A DNA stretch of 64,000 nucleotides, taken from positions 124,001-188,000 of the forward strand of contig CAWGDC010000006.1 of NCBI GenBank assembly GCA_963821325.1. The letters run 5' to 3'. This DNA comes from PALSA-555 sp963821325 (GTDB taxonomy: Bacteria; Actinomycetota; Acidimicrobiia; IMCC26256; PALSA-555). The notes under the pieces are model-generated. The model saw only the letters and a program-made list of their open reading frames with translations, had not been told where the DNA came from and did not search any database. Shown in pieces: positions 17,023-25,582 of the stretch. The stretch's first letter is position 1, and every line of letters begins with the position of its first letter. Made by a program: the position numbers and the translations under genes.

Positions 17023-18153
17023 TCAGGCCAGCGCCGCGCCGAACGCGTCGTAGCCGCGGCCCTCCGCCGCGGCGAGCGCCTCCCCGGCACGCCACTGGAA
17101 CTCGCTGATCCCACCCGCCTCCCACGGGCCCACCGACCCGGCGGCGATCGCCCGCGCGCTCTTCGCCAGGACCCCGAAGTGCGCCGCGACCTCGCCCACC
17201 GGGCGGTCGGCGTACTCGAACCAGTCGACCTCGAGGAAGTCGACGCTGCCGAGGCACCGCGCGCCGCGGCGCATGGCGTCGGCCACCCGCTCGGCGACAC
17301 CCTCGTGCGACAGCTGCCCCGGGGCGGCCTCGAAGAGGCCGGCACCGGTCCGCAGGTACCCCGTCTCGAACAGCGACACCACCATCGCCAGCAGGCTGAA
17401 CCCGCGCGGGTCGTCGTTCGCCCGGGCGATGAACGCGAACACCTCGAGCTCGGACTCGACGCGGGTGCCGTAGTCGGCCATCACGTGCACCCAGTCGTGC
17501 TGGGCGAGCAGCGGCGGCGCCGACCCCGGACGGCCCGGGTAGACGAAGCCGCGGGCCCGGTAGAACTCCGTCATGCGTCGACCGAGCGACCCGGCGGGCA
17601 GCCGCTCCAGCGCGCACCAGCGGGCCGCGAGCTCGTCGTCGCACACCGACTGCTCCCACGCGTCCGCGAGGGGTCGGCTGGTGTGCAACGCCGCCTGGTG
17701 CTCAGCCGTCCAGTCGGCCGTGTACCCGTTGCGCTGGAAGTCGACCGCCGCGATGCCGAGCGTCCCGGCGGCGAACTCGTGCGCGACGGTGACCATGCCC
17801 TCGTCGATCCCGAGCTCGGTGGCGAACGCCCGGACCTGGTCCGCGACCATCGGCGGGAGCGGGCGCAGCACAAGCGCGCCGAGCACCATGAGCTGCACGA
17901 TGCGGGTCCGGAACGCCTCGGTGCGACCGGCCAGCCCCTCCGCGAACTCGCGGGGGGTGACCGCGGCGGGGCTCGGGTCCGGCTCGAAGCCCGTCATCTC
18001 CTGCACCGTGGCGCCCAGCAGCGTCCGCTGCAGCGGCGTCAGCCCGCCGGGCGGTGCGACGGCGCTCACCAGGCCGCGGGTCAAGAAGGCGACCTCGGCC
18101 GCGTCGGGCGGGCCGAGCTCGGGGACCTCGGTGCTCGGGAACGGGACGGGCAC
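17023..18153 (-). CDS. Conserved protein with Coq4-type HDxxHx11E metal motif
   Basis: A 376-residue, mostly helical soluble protein. At residues 219-235 it contains HDWVH, eleven residues, then E: exactly the HDxxHx11E zinc motif of Coq4, the ubiquinone-synthesis protein, followed by LEVFAF. The surrounding sequence is longer than Coq4 (about 230-270 residues), with an extra N-terminal helical region of about 130 residues. Actinobacteria use menaquinone, so the role is unclear. No obvious operon partner; the ABC exporter upstream is on the same strand, 84 bp away. Confidence 0.8.
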   Translation of the reverse strand: MPVPFPSTEVPELGPPDAAEVAFLTRGLVSAVAPPGGLTPLQRTLLGATVQEMTGFEPDPSPAAVTPREFAEGLAGRTEAFRTRIVQLMVLGALVLRPLPPMVADQVRAFATELGIDEGMVTVAHEFAAGTLGIAAVDFQRNGYTADWTAEHQAALHTSRPLADAWEQSVCDDELAARWCALERLPAGSLGRRMTEFYRARGFVYPGRPGSAPPLLAQHDWVHVMADYGTRVESELEVFAFIARANDDPRGFSLLAMVVSLFETGYLRTGAGLFEAAPGQLSHEGVAERVADAMRRGARCLGSVDFLEVDWFEYADRPVGEVAAHFGVLAKSARAIAAGSVGPWEAGGISEFQWRAGEALAAAEGRGYDAFGAALA

Positions 18154-18236
18154 GGCGCAACCCCCAACGATCGACGGCTGTGCCGGTGCTCAACGCCCCG
18201 GCGCCGCCCATGTTCCCGCCGGGCGGGGCGGGGCGC

Positions 18237-19130
18237 CTACTCGGCCCGGGTGAACTGGTAGATCGCCCCGCTGAGCAGCACCGCCGAGACGACGATCACG
18301 ACGCCGATCTCGAAGGCGACCGGCAGCCGCCAGGAACCCCAGTGGAGACCGGGGCTCAGCTGGGCCTGGACCGTCGCCGGGGCGTGCACCGCGTGGAAGA
18401 CGGCGCGGCGCATCGGGTCGACCGCGTACGCCAGCGGGTCGAAGCGGGTCAACGTCCCGAGCCAGGTGGGGAGCTTGGCAATCGGGAACACCGCGCCGGC
18501 CAGGAAGAACACGGGCAGCACGAAGAGCTGCATCACGACCTGGAACGACTCGATCTCTTGGATCCGCGCCGCGAGGAACAGCCCGAACGCGGTCAGCATC
18601 GTCGCCGTGAGCACCATGAGCCCCACGAGCTCGACGATCAGCACGAAGGAGTAGGGCACGTGCACGAGCGGGGCGAGGACCAGCATGATCAGGCCCTGCA
18701 GCGTCGCGACGGTGGCGCCACCCGCGCACTTGCCGATCATGATCGCACCGCGCCGCACGGGCGCCACGAGCATCTCGCGGAGGAACCCGAACTCGCGGTC
18801 CCACACGATCGACACCGCCGAGAAGATGGCGGTGAACAGGATCGTCATGGCGATGACCCCGGGGAACATGAACGTCGTGAACCGGAAGTGGCCGCTGGTC
18901 TTGATGACGGTGCCCAGGCCGGTGCCGAGCACGAAGAGGAACAGGATCGGCTGGGCCAGCGACGTGAGGATCCGGATGCGGTTCCGGCGGAACCGCAGGA
19001 TCTCGCGCTTCCAGACCACCTTCGCCGCCCGCAGGTCGTCGAGCCAGGTCGCACCCTGGGGGTGCTCGGTCACCGGCGCGATGTCGTGCACGGCGCCGGA
19101 CGTCAGCGTGGTGGTCGCGGTGGCGCTCAT
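18237..19130 (-). CDS. ABC-2 type transporter permease (DrrB-like)
   Basis: A 297-residue permease with six hydrophobic segments, among them FMFPGVIAMTILFTAIFS, and the conserved VWDREFGFLREMLVAPVRR loop after the second helix, typical of DrrB/ABC2 permeases. It overlaps the ATPase gene upstream by four bases. Together they should export lipids, drugs or other hydrophobic compounds. The divergent MarR gene probably controls the pair. Confidence 0.93.
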   Translation of the reverse strand: MSATATTTLTSGAVHDIAPVTEHPQGATWLDDLRAAKVVWKREILRFRRNRIRILTSLAQPILFLFVLGTGLGTVIKTSGHFRFTTFMFPGVIAMTILFTAIFSAVSIVWDREFGFLREMLVAPVRRGAIMIGKCAGGATVATLQGLIMLVLAPLVHVPYSFVLIVELVGLMVLTATMLTAFGLFLAARIQEIESFQVVMQLFVLPVFFLAGAVFPIAKLPTWLGTLTRFDPLAYAVDPMRRAVFHAVHAPATVQAQLSPGLHWGSWRLPVAFEIGVVIVVSAVLLSGAIYQFTRAE

Positions 19131-20140
19131 CGTCCTCTTCTCGCTCGAACCATGGGGTTGGTCATGAGACGCTCGGCGGTCGACGCCTCAGCGTCTCGGA
19201 TGGTCCGCCCGGTGTGGCTCATGAACACGTCGTCGAGCGTCGGCCGGGCGATGCTCACGGCCTCGATCGGGACGTCCAGCTCGGCGAAGAGGCGCGGGAC
19301 GAACTCCTCGCCGCCGGCGACCTGGAACGTCAGGCCCTCGCTCGTCGACCGGGCCTCGAGCCCGAACCGGTCGAGCAGCTCGACCGTCGCCCGCGCGTCG
19401 TCGTCGGTGCGCATCGAGATGCGGTCCTTGCCGACCGCCGCCTTCAGCGCGTCCGGGGTGTCCATCGTCACGATCTCGCCGTTGTCGATGATCGCGATGC
19501 GGTCGCAGTACTCGGCCTCGTCCATGTAGTGGGTCGTGAGGAAGATCGTGATCGCCTCGCGGTCGCGCAGCGCCTGGATGTAGTCCCAGATGTTCACGCG
19601 GGTCTGCGGGTCGAGACCGACCGTCGGCTCGTCGAGGAACAGGACTCTCGGCGAGTGCAGCAGGCCGCGGGCGATCTCGAGGCGGCGCTTCATGCCGCCC
19701 GAGAAGGTCCGCACCAGGTCGTCGCGGCGGTGCCACAGCCCGACCATCTCGATGACCGTCTTCAGGCGCTCGGGGGTGCGCTCCTTCGGCATCCGGTACA
19801 GCTCGGCGTGGAACCGGAGGTTCTCGTACGCCGTCAGGTACTCGTCGAGCGTCGGGTCCTGGAACACGAGGCCGATGCGGCGTCGGACGCCGAGCGGGTC
19901 GGAGGCCACGTCGCAGCCCGCCACCCGTGCCCGGCCCCCAGTCGGGGTGATCAAGGTGCAGAGCATCGAGATCGTCGTCGACTTGCCGGCCCCGTTGGGA
20001 CCGAGGAAACCGAACGTCTCGCCGGGGGCGACGCTGAACGTGACCCCCCGGACCGCCTCCAGGTCGCCATAGCGCTTCTGGAGGTTCTCGACGTCTACCG
20101 TCGCCTCGTCCGTCGCTGCCGGCACAGGCCTCGCCTTCAC
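19127..20140 (-). CDS. ABC transporter ATP-binding protein (DrrA-like)
   Basis: A protein of about 337 residues with Walker A GPNGAGKST, signature FSGGMKRRLEIARG, Walker B VLFLDEPT and the H-loop TTHYMDEAE, plus the DrrA-type C-terminal extension. I place the start at GTG 20140, six bases after a strong AAAGGAGG; GTG 20146 sits inside that ribosome site. It is coupled to the permease by ATGA. Likely exporter ATPase for a hydrophobic compound. Confidence 0.95.
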   Translation of the reverse strand: MKARPVPAATDEATVDVENLQKRYGDLEAVRGVTFSVAPGETFGFLGPNGAGKSTTISMLCTLITPTGGRARVAGCDVASDPLGVRRRIGLVFQDPTLDEYLTAYENLRFHAELYRMPKERTPERLKTVIEMVGLWHRRDDLVRTFSGGMKRRLEIARGLLHSPRVLFLDEPTVGLDPQTRVNIWDYIQALRDREAITIFLTTHYMDEAEYCDRIAIIDNGEIVTMDTPDALKAAVGKDRISMRTDDDARATVELLDRFGLEARSTSEGLTFQVAGGEEFVPRLFAELDVPIEAVSIARPTLDDVFMSHTGRTIRDAEASTAERLMTNPMVRARRGR

Positions 20141-20167
20141 TGGCACCTCCTTTCTTTCCCAAACCCA

Positions 20168-20178
20168 GGTACTCTACC
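20168..20178. promoter_or_regulatory. Candidate MarR operator between ABC exporter and MarR gene
   Basis: GGTA-ctc-TACC is a small perfect inverted repeat in the 47-bp spacer that must hold both divergent promoters. MarR repressors often sit in such spacers and control themselves and the exporter. The dyad is short, so this is weak evidence. Confidence 0.3.
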
Positions 20179-20187
20179 CTTACGGTG

Positions 20188-20670
20188 ATGCATAACCACC
20201 CGTCGGAGACGAGCCCGCCGGCCCCGACCCCCCAGGCCCGGCGTCAGCTGGCCGACCTGTGCTTCGCCGTGGTCCGGCCGCTGCGCCACGATGCCGCCGA
20301 GCTCGCCGCCGAGCTCGACCTCTCGTTCCTGCAGTCCCGAGCCCTGTGGCGCCTCGAGCAGCCCCTCGCGACCGGCGCCCTCGCCGAGCAGCTCGGCCTC
20401 GACCCGTCGAACATCACCGGCGTCGTCGACCGCCTCGAGGCGCGCGGCCTCATCGAACGCCAACCGCACGCCGACGACCGGCGGATCAAGTTGCTCGCCC
20501 TCACCCGCGCTGGGCGCGCCATCCGGGCCGACCTCGACGAGCGGCTCTTCACCACCGTGACCCTCTTCGAGGCGCTGTCCGACGCCGAGCAGCACCAGCT
20601 CGCCGCGCTGCTGACCAAGATCCTCGAGCACGCCGACGCGGCCGACCAGCTCGCCCCCGCGGCCCCGTGA
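20188..20670 (+). CDS. MarR-family transcriptional regulator
   Basis: A 160-residue winged-helix protein. The core is LATGALAEQLGLDPSNITGV (helix-turn-helix) followed by LIERQPHADDRRIKLLALT (wing), the standard MarR layout, with N- and C-terminal dimer helices. It is divergent from the DrrAB-like exporter, the usual arrangement for a ligand-responsive efflux repressor. ATG 20188 or GTG 20185 could start it. Ligand unknown. Confidence 0.92.
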   Translation: MHNHPSETSPPAPTPQARRQLADLCFAVVRPLRHDAAELAAELDLSFLQSRALWRLEQPLATGALAEQLGLDPSNITGVVDRLEARGLIERQPHADDRRIKLLALTRAGRAIRADLDERLFTTVTLFEALSDAEQHQLAALLTKILEHADAADQLAPAAP

Positions 20671-21080
20671 CCCGCCCGGTCGTGCGCTGGTCGCCCCACC
20701 ACCCCGCGCAGCCCCGAGACCGGCTGCAGGACCACGTCCCCGAGCGCGTCCTCGCCGCCGCGCAGCTCCAGCCGGCCCGGACCCGGCACCGCCGGGGGGC
20801 AGACGAGGCGGGGGGTCGGATCCCGCCCGACGGCGTGTGGCTCGCCGTGAGCCCGACGCGTCTGTACGCGTTCACCGCGGTGGGCGGCGCGATCGGCGAC
20901 CTCCTCGAGGTGTGGGACCGCGACGCCACGACCGTGGACCGCATGGAGCGGCTCACGGCGACCCGCGTCGCGTTGCGCTACGGCACCAACGGCGCGCCCG
21001 TCGAGCTCGACGCGCCCCGCTGGCGCGCCGGGCAGCGTGCCCTGCTCCGCTACCTGCGGGACCCCACCCGCACCGACTGA
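20667..21080 (+). CDS. Hypothetical protein, possible PH-like fold
   Basis: A 137-residue soluble protein starting with GTG inside the MarR stop (GTGA overlap). The middle, GVWLAVSPTRLYAFTAVGG, reads like the strands of small PH-like proteins that follow actinobacterial regulators, but this is weak. No catalytic motif seen. Its coupling suggests co-expression with the MarR gene. Confidence 0.65.
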   Translation: MTRPVVRWSPHHPAQPRDRLQDHVPERVLAAAQLQPARTRHRRGADEAGGRIPPDGVWLAVSPTRLYAFTAVGGAIGDLLEVWDRDATTVDRMERLTATRVALRYGTNGAPVELDAPRWRAGQRALLRYLRDPTRTD

Positions 21081-21137
21081 CGGGACAGCACCACGCCGCG
21101 CGTCAGCCGCGACGTGGTGCCGCACCGTCGTGACGGG

Positions 21138-21689
21138 TCAGCTCCCCGGTTGGGCCTTCGTCAGGTTCAAGACCGGGGCGGGATGGTCGGGCGGTGGTGC
21201 GCCCTTCGTGGGCAGCTGGATCCAGCTCACCACCGTGCCGTCGCTGTAGGTCTGCACCGCCTTGAACGTCAGCTTGCTCGTGTTGCTCGGCAGCGTCGCG
21301 AACACGTTGAACAGGTCGAACGCCCCCGGCAGGATCCCGCCGGCGGTCGCCACCCACGACACCTCGGTCACCGCGGTGGTGAACGTGCCGTCATCGGTCG
21401 TGATCGGCTTGGCCAGCGGGGCGCTCTGCGTCGTGAACGTCCACCCCGCCTTCTGCTGCACCAGCACGTTCGCGAACGGAGTGTTGGTCGGGAACTGGAC
21501 ATCGAGGCGCACCGTCGAAGCCGTCGGCGATTCCGTCGGGACCCTGAACGCGAACACGACCGTGGCCCCCTTCGGTTCGGACGCCGGGTCGATCTCGACG
21601 TGGGCCCAGGCCGGGCTGGCCGCGAACACCACCGCCCCGATCACGGTCACGGCCACGGCGAGCCGCCACCGCCACGCACGCTAAATCAT
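21138..21689 (-). CDS. YcnI/DUF1775 copper-associated secreted protein (amber codon at position 3)
   Basis: DUF1775/YcnI protein: signal peptide ending in SPAWA, then mature N-terminal His (HVEIDPASEPKGA), which in YcnI takes part in copper binding. ATG 21689 with a GAGGAGAGGAA ribosome site is in frame, but codon 3 is TAG. Without it the product starts M-I-x-RAWRWRLAVAV, a proper signal sequence with basic residues. The first uninterrupted start is GTG 21656, which lacks the basic region. A single substitution or base error is likely. It is divergent from the CopC-CopD operon, consistent with copper handling at the cell surface. Confidence 0.82.
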
Positions 21690-21720
21690 GGTTTCCTCTC
21701 CTCATGGGCGACGTGACACG

Positions 21721-21792
21721 AGGTAGTCGTCGCCCGAACCCTCCGAGTTCCAGGGTCCTCGGGAACCGCCGGGCGAGGTCCGACGACTACCT
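21721..21792. promoter_or_regulatory. Mirror-image divergent ECF-type promoters
   Basis: Each strand carries GGAAC, 14 bases, then CGACGACTACCT. The rightward copy is 21762-21792 and the leftward copy 21751-21721, with a common dyad centre near 21756. GGAAC is the classic ECF -35. Reading CGACTA as the -10, the spacing is 17. The leftward start would give ycnI a leader of about 25 bases. The rightward start falls on or next to ATG 21797, so that gene may be leaderless. One sigma factor or one dimeric regulator could drive both. Confidence 0.6.
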
Positions 21793-21796
21793 AGGC

Positions 21797-22408
21797 ATGA
21801 CTTGTGCCCGGATCCGGATGGCCATCTCCGCGGACCTCGACGGTGAGGAGCTCGGCGTGCCGGCCGCGACGGTCGACGCCCACGTGGCCGGCTGCGCGGC
21901 CTGCCGGGCCTTCCGCGCCGAAGCGCGGGCGCTGCGACGCCGGGTCGGGGTGAGCGCCGCCCCCGCCGTGCCCGACCTCACCAGCCGCGTCATGTTCGCC
22001 CTGGCCCGAGAGCAGTCCGAGCCGGCCGCGGCCCGCCAAGGGCTGCGCCTGGGCCTGGCGGTCATCGGGCTCGTCCAGCTCGGCCTCTCGCTGCCCGCCC
22101 TGCTCTTCGGCTCCGACGCCGGGATCCCCGTGCACCAGGCGCGCCACCTCGGCTCGTTCGGCGTGGCCCTCGCCGTTGGGCTGCTCGTCGCCGCCTGGCG
22201 ACCCCACCGGATCGCCGGGCTGCTCCCCCTCGCGACCGCGCTCGTCATCTGCCTGATCGGCAGCGCGATCGCCGACGTCGCCACCGGACACGCCGCGGTC
22301 ACGAGCGAGCTCACCCACATCGTGGAGATCCTCGGCCTGGTCAGCCTCTGGCTGCTCGACCGGGCCCAACGTTGGCCCGAGTCGGAACCGGAGCTGGCCC
22401 TGGCATGA
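21797..22408 (+). CDS. Zinc-finger (zf-HC2/anti-sigma-like) membrane protein
   Basis: A 203-residue protein. The N-terminus has Cys3 and an H-x3-C-x2-C (HVAGCAAC) typical of the zinc anti-sigma domain, then about four membrane helices from residue 85 onward. ZAS proteins hold ECF sigma factors in check; the ECF-like promoter directly upstream fits, but no sigma gene is in the window. It overlaps the CopC-CopD gene by ATGA. It may sense copper or redox state. Confidence 0.85.
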   Translation: MTCARIRMAISADLDGEELGVPAATVDAHVAGCAACRAFRAEARALRRRVGVSAAPAVPDLTSRVMFALAREQSEPAAARQGLRLGLAVIGLVQLGLSLPALLFGSDAGIPVHQARHLGSFGVALAVGLLVAAWRPHRIAGLLPLATALVICLIGSAIADVATGHAAVTSELTHIVEILGLVSLWLLDRAQRWPESEPELALA

Positions 22409-24189
22409 GGTCTCGCAGGCGACTCCTCCGCGTCGCGGTCGTCAGCGGGCTCGCGGCAACAATCGTCGTGCTCCTCGCGGGGCCGGCGTCGGCGCACGCC
22501 GTCCTGCTCCAGACGACCCCGGCGCAAGGCGCCGTCCTGACGACGCCGCCGACGGTCGTCAGCCTCCGCTACGACGAGCAGGTCACCTACCTGCCCGGCG
22601 CCGTGCGCGTCTACAACGAGCGGGGCGCGCGGGAAGACACCGGCACAATCACGAAGCCCTCCCCCGACGTCGTGCAGGTCGGCGTGCGCCCCCACCTGCC
22701 CGACGGCGCCTACGTCGTGACCTGGCGGGTGATCTCCGCCGACACGCACCCCGTCGAGGGGGCCTTCACGTTCCAGGTCGGGCTCCTCGCCAACGCGACG
22801 GCGCCCAACGTCACCGGCCTCGCCCAGAACCTGCTCCACAACCAGGGGGGCTCGCGCAGCGTCGGCGTCGTCTACGGCATCGTCCGCGGCACCTACTACA
22901 CGGGGATCGCGCTGCTGCTCGGGACGCTGGCGTTCACCATGTTCGTGTGGGGCGCGTCGCGTCGGCTCCGGCGCACCGCGCAGCTCCTGTGGGCAGGCTG
23001 GATCCTAACGTTCGTCGCGACGATCCTCGCCGTCCTCCTGCAGGGGATCTACGGCGCCGCGCTGTCGTTCAGCGCGATCTTCCGATGGTCCCTCATCAGC
23101 GGCGTGCTCCACACGTCCTTCGGGCACATGTCGCTGCTGCGGCTCGGGCTGCTGCTGGCGGGCGTGCCGATGCTGCGCCTCCTGCTGCGCGACCCGGACA
23201 CCCACCCGCTGCCGAGCTGGTGGCGACCCGTCGCCGTGGCCGGCGCGGTCGGCCTCGCCGTGACCTTCGCGCTGTCGGGTCATGCCCACACGGGCACCCT
23301 CCCCACCCTGGGCGTCCCGGCGGACGTGCTCCACATCCTCGCCATGTCCATATGGCTCGGCGGACTGGCCGTCCTCGCGTACGCCGTGTTCCCGCATCGT
23401 GCGGTCGACGAGCTGCGGGAGGTCGTCCCTCGCTTCTCGCGCACGGCGGTGGGCTGCGTGGTCGTGCTCGTCGTCACGGGCAGCTTCCAGGCGTGGCGGC
23501 AAGTCGGCAGCCTCCACGCGCTCCGCACGACGGACTACGGCCAGACGCTGCTGGTCAAGCTCGTCCTCGTGCTCGTGCTCGTCATCCTCGGCGCGATGAG
23601 CCGCCAGGTCGTCGGGTACCTGTACGGGAGGGTCGAGCCCGTTCCCGCGCCACCCAAAGTGCCGGTCGTGGCGGGCGGGTCGGACGACGACCCGTTCCTC
23701 GACGACGAAGCGGAGGACTGGGAGCTCGACGAGGCCTTCGAGCTCCGACGCCTGAAGCGCTCGGTGTTCTTCGAGGTGCTCGTCGCCGTCCTGATCATCT
23801 CGGTGACCGCCCTGCTCGTCGACGCCGCGCCCGCGAAGGTCGCCGCCGCCCAGCGTGGGACCGGGTCGTCCCAAGTCACGCTGAAGTCGTCGCAGGTCTG
23901 GGTGTCGATCTACCTCACCCCGGGGGTGGCGCCGGGCGCCAACGACGTGCACGCGTCGGCGCTCCTGCCCAGTGGTGCGCCCCTCAACCTGTTGCAGCTC
24001 ACGACCACCATGGACTTCCCCGGCCGGCACATCCCGCCACTCGAGATACCGCTGCGGCACCTCGGTCCCGGGCACTACCTCTCGCCCGGCTTCACCATTC
24101 CGTTCTCGGGCGGGTGGCGGATCACCGCGGACGCGCAGCTCAGCGAGTTCAACGAGGTCACGCTCGTCGGGACGCTGCCGGTCGGCTGA
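22405..24189 (+). CDS. CopC-CopD fusion copper-uptake/resistance protein
   Basis: A 594-residue protein. The signal peptide ends in GPASA, and mature CopC begins with His (HAVLLQTTPAQGAVL). The second copper site is SADTHPVEGAF (Asp-x-His). From about residue 150 follows the CopD membrane domain with eight or nine helices (including SGHAHTGTLPTLG and VLHILAMSIWLGGL with conserved histidines), a charged loop near 420-445, and a C-terminal extracellular domain of about 120 residues. It binds periplasmic/extracellular Cu(II) and likely carries it across the membrane. Coupled to the zinc-finger gene; ycnI is divergent. Confidence 0.92.
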   Translation: MRSRRRLLRVAVVSGLAATIVVLLAGPASAHAVLLQTTPAQGAVLTTPPTVVSLRYDEQVTYLPGAVRVYNERGAREDTGTITKPSPDVVQVGVRPHLPDGAYVVTWRVISADTHPVEGAFTFQVGLLANATAPNVTGLAQNLLHNQGGSRSVGVVYGIVRGTYYTGIALLLGTLAFTMFVWGASRRLRRTAQLLWAGWILTFVATILAVLLQGIYGAALSFSAIFRWSLISGVLHTSFGHMSLLRLGLLLAGVPMLRLLLRDPDTHPLPSWWRPVAVAGAVGLAVTFALSGHAHTGTLPTLGVPADVLHILAMSIWLGGLAVLAYAVFPHRAVDELREVVPRFSRTAVGCVVVLVVTGSFQAWRQVGSLHALRTTDYGQTLLVKLVLVLVLVILGAMSRQVVGYLYGRVEPVPAPPKVPVVAGGSDDDPFLDDEAEDWELDEAFELRRLKRSVFFEVLVAVLIISVTALLVDAAPAKVAAAQRGTGSSQVTLKSSQVWVSIYLTPGVAPGANDVHASALLPSGAPLNLLQLTTTMDFPGRHIPPLEIPLRHLGPGHYLSPGFTIPFSGGWRITADAQLSEFNEVTLVGTLPVG

Positions 24190-24286
24190 CCCGCGGTCGC
24201 GCGCGCCGCGCGAACATGCGGGGCCGGCGGGTCGCCGGTCCCGGGCACGTCCGAGGCGTCCCCGAGCGAGTCGAGGCGAGCACAGG

Positions 24287-25573
24287 GTGGCGGCGTCGAA
24301 GCGCAGGCCGGCGGGGCGCCAACCGAACCGAGTCGGGGCCGCGCCTCCGCGCCCCGGGCTCCGCGCCGCGCTCCGGGCCCTCGGTCCCGGCCTCGTCGCC
24401 GGCGCCTCCGACACGGACCCGACGACCGTCGCGGCCGTCGCCGTCATCGGCGCCACCACGGTCTTCGGCCTCGCGTGGCTCGCACTGCTCATGGCCCCGG
24501 CGCTCATCGTCGTGCAGGTCATCGCAGCGCGGCTCGCGGTGCTCGGCGGCACCGACCTCCAGACCGCCGCCCGGACCCGGTTCCGGCCCGCGGTGCAGCA
24601 CGCCGTCGCCGTGTCGATCATCACCGTCACCGTCCTGACCCTCGCCGCCGACCTCAGCGTGGGCGCCGCGGCCATCGGGCTCCTCGGTGGCATCTCCGCC
24701 GGATGGCTCGTGGCGCCCCTCGCCGCGGCGATCGTGGTGCTCCTCGTCCTCGGCACCAACCGCAGCGTGCAACGGGTCCTCAAGTACCTGACGCTGGCGC
24801 TGCTCGCCTACGCCGTCTCCGCGGTCCTCACCAACGTGAGCTGGTCGCAGGTGCTGCACCACAGCTTCGTGCCGAGCTTCTCGCTCACCCACGACGACAT
24901 CGCCGGTGCCCTCGCGCTCGTCGGCACGACGATCACGAGCTACGTCTTCGTCTGGCAGACCGTCGGGCTCGCCGAGGAGCGCCCCGCGCCCGACGAGCTC
25001 GGGCCGAAGGAGCTCGACGCGGCGTTCGGGATCGTGTTCGCCGTGGTCATCATCTGGTTCATCCTGGTGGCGACCGGCGCGACGCTCGGCGTCCACCACG
25101 AGACGGTGCAGACCGCGCAGGACGCCGCCCGGGCCCTCACGCCCCTCGCCGGCAGCGCGGCGAGCACGGTCTTCGGGCTCGGGCTGCTGGCCTCCGCGCT
25201 GATCGCCGTGCCCGTGCTCATGGGCACCACCGCGTACGTCGTCGGCGCCGAGTTCGGGTGGCGGCGCGGCCTCTCCGAGCCGGTGGCCCGGGCGCCCCGC
25301 TTCTACACCGCGCTCGCGGTGTCGACGGCCGCCGCCGTCCTCGTGACGCTGGTGCACGTGAGCGCCATCCAGCTGCTGTTCTACGCGAGCATCGCCGGCG
25401 GGATCGGCACCCCCCTCGCGCTCGCGTGCCTGCTCGTGCTCGCCCGCGACGGCACGGTGATGCGCGGCCGCCCTATCGGCGGCGGTCTCCGCACCGCGGG
25501 GTGGGTGGTCACCGCGACGATGGGCGTCATGAGCGGCCTCTACCTCTTGGACCAGCTCGGCGTGTTCCGCTGA
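24287..25573 (+). CDS. NRAMP-family transporter with altered metal-site motifs
   Basis: A 428-residue protein with about eleven helices in the NRAMP (LeuT-like) fold: GPGLVAGASDTDPTT in helix 1 and a TM6 segment GTTITSYVFVWQ. Canonical Mn/Fe NRAMPs have DPGN and A-x-M-P-H; here Asn is Thr and the soft-metal methionine is missing. This recalls NRAMP-related Mg/Al carriers, so Mn(II) uptake should not be assumed. The start GTG 24287 is 97 bp after CopC-CopD. Possibly part of the metal cluster. Confidence 0.85.
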   Translation: MAASKRRPAGRQPNRVGAAPPRPGLRAALRALGPGLVAGASDTDPTTVAAVAVIGATTVFGLAWLALLMAPALIVVQVIAARLAVLGGTDLQTAARTRFRPAVQHAVAVSIITVTVLTLAADLSVGAAAIGLLGGISAGWLVAPLAAAIVVLLVLGTNRSVQRVLKYLTLALLAYAVSAVLTNVSWSQVLHHSFVPSFSLTHDDIAGALALVGTTITSYVFVWQTVGLAEERPAPDELGPKELDAAFGIVFAVVIIWFILVATGATLGVHHETVQTAQDAARALTPLAGSAASTVFGLGLLASALIAVPVLMGTTAYVVGAEFGWRRGLSEPVARAPRFYTALAVSTAAAVLVTLVHVSAIQLLFYASIAGGIGTPLALACLLVLARDGTVMRGRPIGGGLRTAGWVVTATMGVMSGLYLLDQLGVFR

Positions 25574-25582
25574 CGACGCCTG

